DNA from: Winogradskyella epiphytica
Lineage (GTDB): Bacteria; Bacteroidota; Bacteroidia; Flavobacteriales; Flavobacteriaceae
Reading direction: 5' to 3'
NCBI RefSeq assembly: GCF_003217215.1
Contig: NZ_QJTD01000002.1
Location: forward strand, 694,654-758,653
Length of the DNA: 64,000 bases
The notes under the pieces are model-generated. The model saw nothing but the letters and a program-made list of their open reading frames with translations. It had not been told where the DNA came from and ran no database searches. A program made the position numbers and the translations under genes. Every line of letters starts with the position of its first letter. Position 1 is the stretch's first letter. Shown in pieces: positions 26,363-34,964 of this stretch.

Positions 26363-27079
26363 ATGACCACATTAACAAAAATTATCGTTACTAGTATTCT
26401 AAGTTTATTAATGCTTTCCTGCGTTATGGGTAAAGGCATAAAAGGCAATGGCGATGTCATCAGCGAAGTTCGAAATATTCCAAGCAATTTTAATGCGATT
26501 AAAGTCAGCCAAGGATTAGATCTTTATATTACACAGTCCAACGACGTATCTCTATCCGTTGAAGCTGATTCCAATCTCCATGAGATTATTATGACCGAAG
26601 TAGAAGATGGCGAATTACGTATCTATACTACAGAAAACATTCAAACGGCGACTTCAAGAAAAATTATGTTAAGCATAAGCGATATAACTGCTATTAAAGC
26701 AACAAGTGGAAGCGACGTATTCACTACAAATACTCTAGAAGTTAAAAACTTAAAACTCACTTGTACTAGTGGCGCAGATATGAGCCTGAATGTAAAAACG
26801 GAACAATTAAGCTGCGAAACTACAAGTGGCAGCGATATTAAATTAAGAGGAAGCACGAAAGAATTTATTGCCAAAGCGACGAGTGGTAGTGAGATTGATG
26901 CTTCAGAACTCAAGACTGAAGTTTCTGAGGTTAATGCGACAAGCGGTGCGGATATTTCTGTTAATGTTTCTAAGGAATTAACAGCAAATGCAACCAGTGG
27001 CGCAGACATACGTTATACCGGGAATCCTGAAAAAATTAACGCATCAGACAGCTCTTCTGGAAGTGTAAAAAAACAATAA
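26363..27079 (+). CDS. GIN-domain (DUF2807) lipoprotein
   Basis: The protein has 238 residues. The lipobox LSC puts the lipidated Cys at 20. It begins with the head segment FNAIKVSQGLDLYITQS and then forms a right-handed beta-helix with a recurring TSG(A/S)(D/E) turn seen seven times, each about 18-20 residues apart. Such proteins sit on the cell surface or in the periplasm. It is close behind the PspC gene (85 bases) and paralogous to the next gene. Function is unknown. Confidence 0.88.
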   Translation: MTTLTKIIVTSILSLLMLSCVMGKGIKGNGDVISEVRNIPSNFNAIKVSQGLDLYITQSNDVSLSVEADSNLHEIIMTEVEDGELRIYTTENIQTATSRKIMLSISDITAIKATSGSDVFTTNTLEVKNLKLTCTSGADMSLNVKTEQLSCETTSGSDIKLRGSTKEFIAKATSGSEIDASELKTEVSEVNATSGADISVNVSKELTANATSGADIRYTGNPEKINASDSSSGSVKKQ

Positions 27080-27142
27080 AGTCAACAAGAAACAGACACT
27101 ATTTACCCAAAAACAAACCATTCATTACCAGTTATTTAAAAG

Positions 27143-27179
27143 CCATCTCAAACTCTAAATACAGTTTGGGATGGTTTTT
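27143..27179 (+). terminator. Terminator after the first GIN gene
   Basis: CCATCTCAAACT (27143-27154) pairs with AGTTTGGGATGG (27163-27174), with one G-T pair, followed by five T. Confidence 0.8.
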
Positions 27180-27332
27180 GCATATCTTTGTTTAAGCGTT
27201 TAGAAGTAGGTCTTATTAAATAGAAAATATTTATATTGACAATCTTAAGCCTTAGAGTAAGTCGGATATACTTTAAAATAACGACTTAGTTTTAAGCTTT
27301 TGTATTTTTTAAACGCCCCTAAATATTAGAAT

Positions 27333-28169
27333 ATGAAAAAAACATTACTTATTCTGCTTTTTATGCTAGCAGCTATAACAATGGCAACAGCTCAGTCGGC
27401 AGAGAAAATTAAAGGCGACCGAAATGTCACCATAAAACAGACCTTTATTGACGATTTTCACTCGATAGTCGTCGACGGTGATTTTTCTATTGAAGTTATT
27501 TATAATAGTAAGCCTTCTGTCAATGTTGAAGCTGACGATAATTTACATGAAGTTATTCAGTTTGAAGTTGTTGACGGTATACTCACATTTGTAGAAACTA
27601 TGAGAATTACGTCTAAAAAGAGACTTAATATTACGGTTAATTACAGTGACGGCTTAAAACATATTGAAACCAAAGGTGATGGAGAAATTAGATCTCTTAC
27701 ATCTATGGAGTTAAAAGATGTCACTTTAGTCACTTCTGATAATTCTAGAGCCTATTTAAATATTAATGCAAAATCCTTCAATTATAAGAGTTCTGGAAAG
27801 TCTAAAACACGTTTAAACCTTACAGCAGATTCTACAATAATAGAACTAAGCGACAACAGTAAGTTAGATGCTTTGGTAAATAGTAAAGTTGCCAATTTTG
27901 ATTTATACCAAAGAGCTAATGCCGTAATAGAAGGAACTGCCAATAGCTCTGTATTTAGATTGAACAGTTCTGCTAAGTTTGATGGATCTAAGTTTGATGT
28001 AAAGTCTGCAGATGCTACAACCGAAGATAGCAGTGACTTAACTTTATTTGCAAGCAATGCTATTAATATTGCGGCTTCAGGTAATTCAGAAATCTATTTA
28101 TTTGGAAATCCAGCCATTACAATTACGAAGTTTGAAGGTACTACTAAACTTCAAAAGAAAAGTAGATAA
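27333..28169 (+). CDS. GIN-domain (DUF2807) secreted protein
   Basis: The protein has 278 residues with a standard signal peptide cleaved after ATAQ (about residue 21), so it is not a lipoprotein. The head segment FHSIVVDGDFSIEVIY and VEADDNLHEVIQFEVVDG align with VEADSNLHEIIMTEVEDG of the upstream GIN lipoprotein, showing paralogy. Its beta-helix repeats are less regular. The terminator at 27143-27179 lies between them, so it probably has its own promoter. Confidence 0.83.
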   Translation: MKKTLLILLFMLAAITMATAQSAEKIKGDRNVTIKQTFIDDFHSIVVDGDFSIEVIYNSKPSVNVEADDNLHEVIQFEVVDGILTFVETMRITSKKRLNITVNYSDGLKHIETKGDGEIRSLTSMELKDVTLVTSDNSRAYLNINAKSFNYKSSGKSKTRLNLTADSTIIELSDNSKLDALVNSKVANFDLYQRANAVIEGTANSSVFRLNSSAKFDGSKFDVKSADATTEDSSDLTLFASNAINIAASGNSEIYLFGNPAITITKFEGTTKLQKKSR

Positions 28170-28206
28170 TTTAGTTAGGAATGCGATTCCTATTAATACT
28201 TAAATA

Positions 28207-28236
28207 AAAAGCCGAAGTAAATCTACTTCGGCTTTT
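28207..28236. terminator. Bidirectional terminator between the GIN gene and trxB
   Basis: AAAAGCCGAAGTA pairs perfectly with TACTTCGGCTTTT around AATC. Confidence 0.9.
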
Positions 28237-28256
28237 ATATTATATGATTTCCACTT

Positions 28257-29240
28257 CTAATTATATGTAGAAGTTGCTACTTCAAAATCAGAATCCTTGG
28301 CCGCTAAATAACGTTCAGCGTCTAGAGCTGCCATACAACCAGTTCCTGCTGCAGTAATCGCCTGTCTGTAAACATGATCTGCCGCGTCACCACTTACAAA
28401 AACACCTTCGACATTCGTCTTACTGGTTCCTGGAACTGCATTAATAATATATCCTGTTTCATCTAAATCTAAGTAACCTTTAAAGATATCTGTATTAGGT
28501 TTATGACCTATAGCTACAAAGAAGCCAGTCGCTTCAATCACAAATTTTTCATTTGTCTGATTGTTAAAAGCTCTTACGCCTGTAACCACGTGACCATCTC
28601 CTAAAACCTCATCAGTCTCCGTATTATATAAGATTTCGATGTTTTTAGTATTAATAACACGCTGTGCCATAATTTTCGAAGCTCTAAACTCATCACGTCG
28701 CACTAACATGGTCACTTTTTTACAAAGTTTAGATAAATAATGAGCTTCCTCACATGCCGAATCTCCCGCACCTACTATCACCACTTCCTGATTTCTGTAA
28801 AAGAATCCATCACAAACGGCACAGGCAGAAACACCGCCTCCTAACTGTAAATATTTTTGTTCTGATGGTAAACCTAAATATTTTGCAGAGGCACCAGTAG
28901 ATATAATTACTGTTTGGGCGTGAATTTCTTTCTCGTCATTCACCCAAACCTTGTGGATATCTCCAGAAAAATCAACTTTAGTAATCCAACCATGACGTAC
29001 ATCTGTACCAAAACGTTCCGCTTGTTTCTGTAATTGAATCATCATTTCAGGACCGGTTACGCCATCTGGATAACCAGGGAAATTTTCCACATCATTAGTT
29101 GTAGTCAACTGACCTCCAGGCTGTTCTCCTTGATATAAAACAGGTGCCATATTCGCTCGAGAAGCGTAAATTGCTGCTGTATAACCAGCTGGACCTGACC
29201 CTATAATTAAACATTTTAATTTTTCTATTGTATCCGACAT
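28257..29240 (-). CDS. trxB: Thioredoxin-disulfide reductase
   Basis: The protein has 327 residues. The FAD motif GSGPAG lies at 14-19 and the redox-active pair CAVC at 140-143. The NADPH motif VGAGDSACEEA and the final FVSGDAAD block follow. It reduces thioredoxin with NADPH. I chose the ATG at 29240 over the TTG at 29264 because the -7 element ends within that region, so the TTG would fall at or before the transcript start. Confidence 0.95.
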   Translation of the reverse strand: MSDTIEKLKCLIIGSGPAGYTAAIYASRANMAPVLYQGEQPGGQLTTTNDVENFPGYPDGVTGPEMMIQLQKQAERFGTDVRHGWITKVDFSGDIHKVWVNDEKEIHAQTVIISTGASAKYLGLPSEQKYLQLGGGVSACAVCDGFFYRNQEVVIVGAGDSACEEAHYLSKLCKKVTMLVRRDEFRASKIMAQRVINTKNIEILYNTETDEVLGDGHVVTGVRAFNNQTNEKFVIEATGFFVAIGHKPNTDIFKGYLDLDETGYIINAVPGTSKTNVEGVFVSGDAADHVYRQAITAAGTGCMAALDAERYLAAKDSDFEVATSTYN

Positions 29241-29261
29241 ATCTTGTAATTTAACGTATTG

Positions 29262-29269
29262 CAAAAGTA
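29262..29269 (-). promoter_or_regulatory. Promoter -7 element for trxB
   Basis: On the minus strand this reads TACTTTTG, matching TAnnTTTG, 21 bases before the chosen ATG. Confidence 0.6.
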
Positions 29270-29399
29270 GGTTTTTTGACTAAAACCTTACATATAAGTT
29301 ATTAACACTGTTTATTGTGATATAATTTATTTAAATCGTAGTTTGATTTAGCTTATAATTTCGTAATTTATAGGTGTTTAATCTCTAAACCCTATTATT

Positions 29400-29879
29400 A
29401 TGTCATTTAGAATCCTACTCGTAAGCCTTGTCTTTGTGTTTATATCTTCATGTAAAGACAATCAAAATCAAACACAAATGAACACTGAAGTAGAAGAAAC
29501 TTCACACAAAAACACTGCTAGTCTAAATGGAACATGGGAATTAGTAGGGTTTTATAATTACAAAGATAACAAAGTTGTTGATACCTTTAATATTTCATCA
29601 CATTTCAGACAAATAAAAATGTATACAGATAGTAAAGTGATGTGGTGTAAATTTAAACCGGCAGATTCTTCTGAGTGGTTCGGTTATGGTACCTATAAAT
29701 TTGAAGACAATACATTGACGGAAGTTTTAGATTTTGGTTCTGAGGTTATGAATAAGGTTATTGAGGAAAAGAAAAAATTTAAGTTTGAACTCACCTTAGG
29801 TTCCGATAATTTTGAACAGATTGAATTAGATGAAGACGGGAACCGTATTTACTCAGAAAACTATATACGAATTGAATAG
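29400..29879 (+). CDS. Lipocalin-like lipoprotein of unknown function
   Basis: The protein has 159 residues. The lipobox SSC gives a lipidated Cys at 18. After a short linker the mature part opens with LNGTWELVGFYNY and continues as beta strands (KMYTDSKVMWCKF, WFGYGTYKFEDNTLTEVL), a pattern common in lipocalin-like flavobacterial lipoproteins. Ligand is unknown. It is divergent from trxB and ends at a strong bidirectional terminator. Confidence 0.75.
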   Translation: MSFRILLVSLVFVFISSCKDNQNQTQMNTEVEETSHKNTASLNGTWELVGFYNYKDNKVVDTFNISSHFRQIKMYTDSKVMWCKFKPADSSEWFGYGTYKFEDNTLTEVLDFGSEVMNKVIEEKKKFKFELTLGSDNFEQIELDEDGNRIYSENYIRIE

Positions 29880-29898
29880 ACAAACCTTATCATTACGT

Positions 29899-29939
29899 AA
29901 AATAGCCTCGAAATTTTCTAAAAATTTCAAGGCTATTTT
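29899..29939. terminator. Bidirectional terminator
   Basis: AAAATAGCCT and GAAATTTT pair with AAAATTTC and AGGCTATTTT with one internal mismatch. It lies between the lipocalin-like gene and the convergent DUF1328 gene. Confidence 0.8.
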
Positions 29940-29964
29940 GCATATTAGCTCATCTAATTTAAAC

Positions 29965-30126
29965 CTATTTCTTAACCACACCCTTTAAAAGTGACAATAT
30001 AAATAATACTATAAATATAAAGAATATGATTTTTGCGATTCCTGCTGCTGCTCCAGCTACTCCACCGAATCCTAGAATTGCAGCTATTATTGCGATTATA
30101 ACGAATGTAATTGTCCAACGTAACAT
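29965..30126 (-). CDS. DUF1328 small membrane protein
   Basis: The protein has 53 residues: a basic start ([20 protein letters not shown]), the [21 protein letters not shown] core and a short basic tail. This is the DUF1328 (YtjA-like) family of two-helix membrane proteins, often induced in stress. It stands alone on the minus strand among other stress-type genes. Confidence 0.85.
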   Translation of the reverse strand: MLRWTITFVIIAIIAAILGFGGVAGAAAGIAKIIFFIFIVLFILSLLKGVVKK

Positions 30127-30480
30127 AATTAATGGTTTTTAGTTATTATTTAGAGTTTCTAACCTTCCTTATAAAGGTCGGATTAAAGATTGATACTTAT
30201 TTGCTCATACCAAAAGCTTATTAACCGTATTAAATCTTAAGGTATTATAACAAATAAAAAGCGAATCCTCAAGTTGAGAATTCGCTTTTTGGGTAACCAA
30301 CCCTTACTAAACTAATTAAAGTAATAAAACTTAAATTGCTATTAACTATGATACAAATATAACCGACTTCATTAGCACTCTTCTGCTCATAAGAATCAAT
30401 GTTTAACTCAATTGATCAGATTTTAAAAAAAAAAGGAGCAAAATTGTAATTATTTAAAACAAAGCTCTAAAGTAAAGACC
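30127..30480. other. 354-base gap with a candidate small RNA
   Basis: This stretch contains no credible coding region. On the minus strand it holds a promoter match (30354-30361) and a strong intrinsic terminator (30256-30290), which together define a possible transcript of roughly 95 bases. The remainder is A+T-rich with a run of ten or more A near 30425. Confidence 0.6.
30256..30347 (-). ncRNA. Candidate small RNA
   Basis: On the minus strand a -7 element TATATTTG (30354-30361) would start a transcript near 30347. It would end at a stem of AAAAAGCGAATTCTCAA with TTGAGGATTCGCTTTTT (one mismatch), that is 30256-30290, with flanking T. No start codon opens a useful frame inside. The transcript is separated from the SRAP-like gene by about 130 bases, so it need not be that gene's 3' end. 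Confidence 0.4.
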
Positions 30481-31185
30481 TTACTTGATTGATAAAACCG
30501 GGACCTTACTATATTGGGCTCTTTCTAAAATAGAGTCAAAAACAATATCATTTTTGTAAAACTCTTTTGAAATCGTATGTGCTTTTAATTCTAACTTTTG
30601 TAAATTAATTATCCCTTCGTCAGATAGGTCTAAATCCTGGGACAACCACTCCTCATAATTATGATGACTTAGAGCAATCGGAAAATCATTTCCTAAATTA
30701 TGAACTCCTTTTAAATCATCTTTTAATGAAGACGTCAATAGACTTACCGTTAAAAACCCATCATTTAATATGGAATACACTCCGGCTAATGCAAAAGGTT
30801 TATGGTCTTTTTCATAAACATAAAATGGATATATCTCGCCATTATAGTAATAAGAAGTAAAAAAGCCAGAGACAATAATAGCACAGCGCTGATCCATTAA
30901 CAAATTGTTAATCCAATCTAATTGTTGCGCATTGTCTAAAGACATATTCAGTGTATTACTTAGGTTTTGAAAACTCTCCCATCCTTCATTAAAATTCTGA
31001 GGTAATAAACCCCAAATAGCATAATCGATACTCTGGGATTGATCCATAGTAATTATGGGTAAAGATTGTTCGGACAAGCCATTTATAATAGGTGAAGTTC
31101 TATATAGCAAAGGAAATTTAAATTTGGCATCAAAAGTAGACTCGATGCTCATAAGATCTGTTGTATTTGATAATTTATAAAACAT
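30481..31185 (-). CDS. SRAP (YedK/HMCES)-like protein lacking catalytic Cys2 and Glu
   Basis: The protein has 234 residues. It aligns along its length with SOS-response-associated peptidase family proteins: MFYKLSNTT for MCYRVS-type starts, YAIWGLLP, DQRCAIIVSGFF, YPFYVYEKDHKPFALAGVYS, and the final HTISKEF and KVPVL. In YedK, Cys2 forms the crosslink to abasic sites, with Asn75, Glu105 and His160 assisting. Here the second codon is TTT (Phe), the Glu position is Thr110 (GFFTS instead of GFYEW), while Asn80 and His162 are kept. It may bind DNA without crosslinking it. Confidence 0.75.
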   Translation of the reverse strand: MFYKLSNTTDLMSIESTFDAKFKFPLLYRTSPIINGLSEQSLPIITMDQSQSIDYAIWGLLPQNFNEGWESFQNLSNTLNMSLDNAQQLDWINNLLMDQRCAIIVSGFFTSYYYNGEIYPFYVYEKDHKPFALAGVYSILNDGFLTVSLLTSSLKDDLKGVHNLGNDFPIALSHHNYEEWLSQDLDLSDEGIINLQKLELKAHTISKEFYKNDIVFDSILERAQYSKVPVLSIK

Positions 31186-31293
31186 TTCTTTTTTGTTTGC
31201 AATGTCGTCATTTCCGTTCTACTATATTATCGAATACACATAAAATAGTAGCTCAAAAAGAATTCGATATTTAACATTTAAAGCGCAAATAAA

Positions 31294-31330
31294 AAGAGCG
31301 CATTCTAATTAAGTATAGAATACGCTCTTA
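31294..31330 (-). terminator. Terminator after the DUF2383 gene
   Basis: On the minus strand AAGAGCGTATTCTA pairs with TAGAATGCGCTCTT (one mismatch), followed by T. It lies 23 bases after the stop at 31353. Confidence 0.8.
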
Positions 31331-31352
31331 TTAGAACTATAGGGTTCTCTTA

Positions 31353-31802
31353 TTATCTCAAACTCTCAAGTGACTTCACTTCTGATAAATCCGTGTCGAT
31401 TTGATTTTTCTGTGACATTAAAATCGACTTAGTACTACTTGGTAAACTAGCTTCTTGCAGTACTTCATTGTATTCACTTACTGCAGCTTTCTCGCCTCTG
31501 ATAGCTTCTTCTAACATAGATTCGGCATCATCCGCAGAAAATAAAGCTTTCACATCCATCCAAGTTCTATGAGCAGCACCTTTAATACTTCCTCCTTTAT
31601 CTACTTCTTGACCAAAAGATGTGATTTCAGATTTTAATTCATGACCAAACGAACGTCTTTGTTCCGCTTTACGGTTAAAGTAATTTTTTAAACCTGCGTG
31701 TTCTACATTTTCAGCAGCTTTTTGGTATCCTTTTTCCGCGTCGTAATTCTTTTCAAGTAATCCGTTTAATTTACTTCCTACTTCTTCTGTGTATGTTCCC
31801 AT
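31353..31802 (-). CDS. PA2169-family four-helix-bundle protein (DUF2383)
   Basis: The protein has 149 residues, all helical. The segments DAEKGYQKAAENVEHAGLKNYFNRKAEQR and MLEEAIRGEKAAVSEYNEVLQE carry the Glu and Tyr/His positions of the ferritin-like fold. Members accompany general stress genes. It has its own terminator (31294-31330); a -7 match on the minus strand lies at 31896-31903. Confidence 0.85.
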   Translation of the reverse strand: MGTYTEEVGSKLNGLLEKNYDAEKGYQKAAENVEHAGLKNYFNRKAEQRRSFGHELKSEITSFGQEVDKGGSIKGAAHRTWMDVKALFSADDAESMLEEAIRGEKAAVSEYNEVLQEASLPSSTKSILMSQKNQIDTDLSEVKSLESLR

Positions 31803-32106
31803 TGTATTATAATTTTAAAATTAAGGTGATTTTCTTTTGAGATGATTCACCATTCTACATCTTTATAAGTCGTTAAGACTCTTACTTTTGCTACTCAAAA
31901 TTAATCAACATTCTATGGTTTCATTAGTTCGATTACGGAAGAAATTAACTCTATGACTTTAAGCAATTTATACTAGTACCTTTACCCCTAATTACACATT
32001 AGTTAATAAAAAAACTACCAATCCAAAACTCTATACCAGTAATTAAATAACTGCTTAGAATTTTGAATCGATAGCTCTCTTCGTTACAAAATATGCGTTT
32101 CAAATA
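31803..32106. other. 304-base gap without a gene
   Basis: This stretch is A+T-rich intergenic DNA between two minus-strand genes. The only element I can name is a minus-strand TAATTTTG at 31896-31903, a possible promoter for the DUF2383 gene. No repeat or coding frame is visible. Confidence 0.5.
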
Positions 32107-32541
32107 CTACCTATACTCTTTCATATAGGCATTATATTTCACCGCCAAATCTTCTTTTTCCTTTTCACTTAATATTTTCCCGGATAACTGAAAGAAGGTA
32201 TGCTCCTCATCCTCTAGGTGGTGCTCTACTTTTTCTTTTAAATTCTTAGCTATTTTAAGCCATCCAGAAGAATCCATTTCAGTTTCTTCCAACTGCTCGA
32301 TAAGTTCATCTATTTCATGATGCTCTGCAATACCATGACGGGCATGTTCCTGCATCATATCGGTAGGAATTAATGGTTTGTAAAAATGCCGCTCTTCTGC
32401 ATTAGCATGTAAAGTAAGTTCTTTTCGTAATTCTTTAAACAATTCTTGTCTCGTTTTAGTATCGCCAGAGGTGTCTACGAGTTTGTCTAATAAATTGCGC
32501 TGAATGTCGTGATCCTTTCGTATAGCTTCATAAATAGTCAT
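32107..32541 (-). CDS. Hemerythrin HHE-domain protein
   Basis: The protein has 144 residues. Metal-binding histidines of the HHE fold are visible as KDHDIQRNLLDKL, HANAEERHFYKPL, HEIDELIEQLEE and HHLEDEEHTFF. It probably binds a di-iron centre and oxygen or nitric oxide in the cytoplasm; DNA-binding is unlikely. It is monocistronic and part of the stress-gene stretch on this strand. Confidence 0.9.
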   Translation of the reverse strand: MTIYEAIRKDHDIQRNLLDKLVDTSGDTKTRQELFKELRKELTLHANAEERHFYKPLIPTDMMQEHARHGIAEHHEIDELIEQLEETEMDSSGWLKIAKNLKEKVEHHLEDEEHTFFQLSGKILSEKEKEDLAVKYNAYMKEYR

Positions 32542-32743
32542 AATTTCTTATCTTTTCAATTATTGTAAATATAACTTTTAGCTGGTGCAAAGTTTTGCTG
32601 TATACGTGGAAAGGTTAATCGGATTCAATTATAATTAATTTGCACTCATTAATAATTGTCATATTTGTTGAAGCATTGAATGATATAATTAAAATTAAGT
32701 TATTTTTACATTTCAACTTTGTTTAAAATTTAATACCTAATAT

Positions 32744-33325
32744 ATGTTAATCTGTATTCCTGATATTAGTGGATTCACCAAATTTATGAGCGATGCAGAA
32801 GCAGACTTAAGCTCTAAAGTAATTCCTGCGTTGTTGAATAAAATCATCTATTCCAATGAAATAGGTCTTAGGGTTTCTGAGATTGAAGGTGATGCGGTAT
32901 TATTTTTTAAAAGAGGTGACTTACCTCCACTTAAAAAACTTATTGATCAGTGTAATTTTTTCTATTCTGAATTCTATAAACAATTAAAATCATTGGATCA
33001 CAAATTTAAAGATGAAACCAATGAAGATACAGATATCAAGTCTTTGGGTTTAAAAATTATATTACATTACGGCTCTGATGTAGAGGCTGTATCCATAGGT
33101 AAACATATCAAATTAATAGGTGAAGATGTTGTTATAGCGTATAAGCTACTTAAAAACGATATTGACCAAGACGAGTATATTTTACTTTCTGAAACCTTAC
33201 TTAATCAGTACGATCCTGAAGATGTAGAAACCAAATTATTCTGGTCAGAACTCAACCAATGTAACGAAGTGTATGAGCATATAGGCGAGTTAAAATATGC
33301 CCATACCAATTTTAAAAGTTTATAA
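32744..33325 (+). CDS. DUF2652 domain-containing protein (nucleotide-cyclase-like fold)
   Basis: The protein has 193 residues. The start LICIPDISGFTKFMSDAEADLSSKVIPALLN and EIEGDAVLFFKRGDLP match DUF2652, whose fold resembles class III adenylate cyclases. The first metal-binding Asp (DISGF) is kept and a second acidic pair (EGDAV) fits. It is likely to lack a transducer domain. Catalysis is not established. The AraC-type gene follows 48 bases later. Confidence 0.83.
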   Translation: MLICIPDISGFTKFMSDAEADLSSKVIPALLNKIIYSNEIGLRVSEIEGDAVLFFKRGDLPPLKKLIDQCNFFYSEFYKQLKSLDHKFKDETNEDTDIKSLGLKIILHYGSDVEAVSIGKHIKLIGEDVVIAYKLLKNDIDQDEYILLSETLLNQYDPEDVETKLFWSELNQCNEVYEHIGELKYAHTNFKSL

Positions 33326-33373
33326 TCACAATTTGTCAATAATATTAAACTATCTAAACAGCTTTAATTTAGC

Positions 33374-34405
33374 ATGATTGAAATTTCTTTGAACCCCTCA
33401 AACACAAGGGATATTTTAACTCAAATCAACGAGTTTTTAGGTGGACAAATAGAAGAGCAATGGGGAGAATATGTAATGCGCATAGACAACCAAAATGCTA
33501 CGGGAAAAATCACTTATATCCCATTTGATTGGGGAGTAAATTTATTAGATTTCGACATTGAGTTTCATAAGGATTTTATTCTAAGAATAGATAATGAAGA
33601 CTTTAATCCCATACGTTTTATATACAACTTGAAGGGCTATTTTTATCATCGCTTTGGTGAACAAAATTTAGAACGTAAATCAGAACAATTTCAATCTGTA
33701 ATTTTCACTAATAAATCTGAAGGTATCAACTACATGCATTTTCCAAAGAATGAAAAACTTCAGATCAATGTGATTCAAATTACCAGAAAGGAGTTCATGA
33801 AAAAAAGGACCACGAATGTGTCCTCTTTAAATAAAAAATTATATGAAGTCTTTGTAGATAAAGATCAAGATAATAAATACATGCATTTTGGTGAACTCAA
33901 TTTAAGAATCGCCGATGATGTTAAGGCCATTCAAAAAGTGAGGTCTAAAGGCATGCTACGCATTTTGAAAATCGAAGCTAAAGTTTATGAAATCTTATCT
34001 TCACATATTCAGCAACACGACAGACAAAATAGCGGAAAAAAATTGCCTACATCACTTACCAAAAATGAGCTTAAAACCGTTAAGAAAATTTGTGATATCA
34101 TTCGAAAAGACCCTGCTAAACAGTATTCCTTAGATCAGCTATCTGAAGACTACGGATTATCTCAAGCCAAGCTTCAAGATGGATTCAAATTCCTTTACAA
34201 ACGTACGGTTACCGAGTTTATCCGACATATCCGACTAGAACAGTCTCGAAACTTAATGAAGACTACCGATCTAAACATTTCTCAAGTAGTCTATTCCATA
34301 GGATTTACGAGCCGAAGCTATTTCTCTAAAATATTTAAGGAGAAATTTGGCATTTCTCCTAATGAATTTAAAAAGCAAATCGTTACTAAGGTAAAAGTAC
34401 AGTAG
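33374..34405 (+). CDS. AraC-family transcriptional regulator
   Basis: The protein has 343 residues. The C-terminal 105 residues form two helix-turn-helix motifs: YSLDQLSEDYGLSQAKLQDGFKFLYKRT and NISQVVYSIGFTSRSYFSKIFKEKFGISPNEFK. The N-terminal 220 residues are a sensory domain of unknown ligand, with conserved-looking MHFGELNLR. Its stop is directly adjacent to the stop of the convergent small gene, with no base between. Confidence 0.93.
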   Translation: MIEISLNPSNTRDILTQINEFLGGQIEEQWGEYVMRIDNQNATGKITYIPFDWGVNLLDFDIEFHKDFILRIDNEDFNPIRFIYNLKGYFYHRFGEQNLERKSEQFQSVIFTNKSEGINYMHFPKNEKLQINVIQITRKEFMKKRTTNVSSLNKKLYEVFVDKDQDNKYMHFGELNLRIADDVKAIQKVRSKGMLRILKIEAKVYEILSSHIQQHDRQNSGKKLPTSLTKNELKTVKKICDIIRKDPAKQYSLDQLSEDYGLSQAKLQDGFKFLYKRTVTEFIRHIRLEQSRNLMKTTDLNISQVVYSIGFTSRSYFSKIFKEKFGISPNEFKKQIVTKVKVQ

Positions 34406-34612
34406 TTACCTTCTAAATAACCATTTTTTTATGACGGCTATAAAGCTGTATTTACCAGTCAATTTGAGTGCAGTACTTAGCCAATTCATTGGCTGTAAGT
34501 TTTCCTTGTACTCATTTTTAATTAACTTGAGTTCTTCCCATGCTATATCACGCTCTAGTTTATAGCGCTTTAAATCATTTTCAATAGCTTCGAATGATGT
34601 GTACTCTTCCAT
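34406..34612 (-). CDS. DUF6327-like small protein
   Basis: The protein has 68 residues: an N-terminal charged helix (FEAIENDLKRYKLERDIAWEELK), then NWLSTALKLTGKYSFIAVIKKWLF, an amphipathic or membrane-associating end. It is the third gene of the YtxH operon, one base after the holin-like gene. Function is unknown. Confidence 0.72.
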   Translation of the reverse strand: MEEYTSFEAIENDLKRYKLERDIAWEELKLIKNEYKENLQPMNWLSTALKLTGKYSFIAVIKKWLFRR

Positions 34613-34613
34613 A

Positions 34614-34961
34614 TTAATTAAAAAATTTATTTCCGACTTTCTTTATAATATAATAATTGAATTTAGTCCTCAGCATATAGATGATGATGGCCAATACTAA
34701 ATAAATCAAACCAACAAGCAAAAATCCTAGCGAAAAACTTCCTAGAGAGTTTCCTAATTTTAAAGCACCTGCAATGGATAAAAATACCAAGCCTGCAAAA
34801 AGAAAACTTCCTATAGCCAAAACCTTAGTCATTAAGGTTAACGACAAAGTTAATTGCTGAAAGACTTTTAATTTCAAATATTGGTGAGACGCTCTAATAT
34901 AACGCTCACCAATATCTGATGCCTTACCGGTTGTACTACTCATATCTTCAAATACGCTCAT
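34614..34961 (-). CDS. Holin-like/competence-type small membrane protein
   Basis: The protein has 115 residues. A soluble N-terminal helix (GERYIRASHQYLKLKVFQQL) precedes two membrane helices separated by LKLGNSLGS. This corresponds to the phage-holin-like superfamily found in cellular operons with YtxH proteins; there are no phage genes nearby, so a lytic role is unlikely. It is the second gene of the operon. Confidence 0.72.
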   Translation of the reverse strand: MSVFEDMSSTTGKASDIGERYIRASHQYLKLKVFQQLTLSLTLMTKVLAIGSFLFAGLVFLSIAGALKLGNSLGSFSLGFLLVGLIYLVLAIIIYMLRTKFNYYIIKKVGNKFFN

Positions 34962-34964
34962 TGC

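Noticed and set aside
26641..27009. Long antisense frame of 122 codons
   Set aside because: It is the mirror of the TSG-repeat region of the GIN gene; its regular SLPLVAL pattern arises from the sense repeats.
34614..34961. Holin as a sign of a prophage
   Set aside because: No phage structural, lysis or integrase genes are nearby; the gene sits in a YtxH stress operon.
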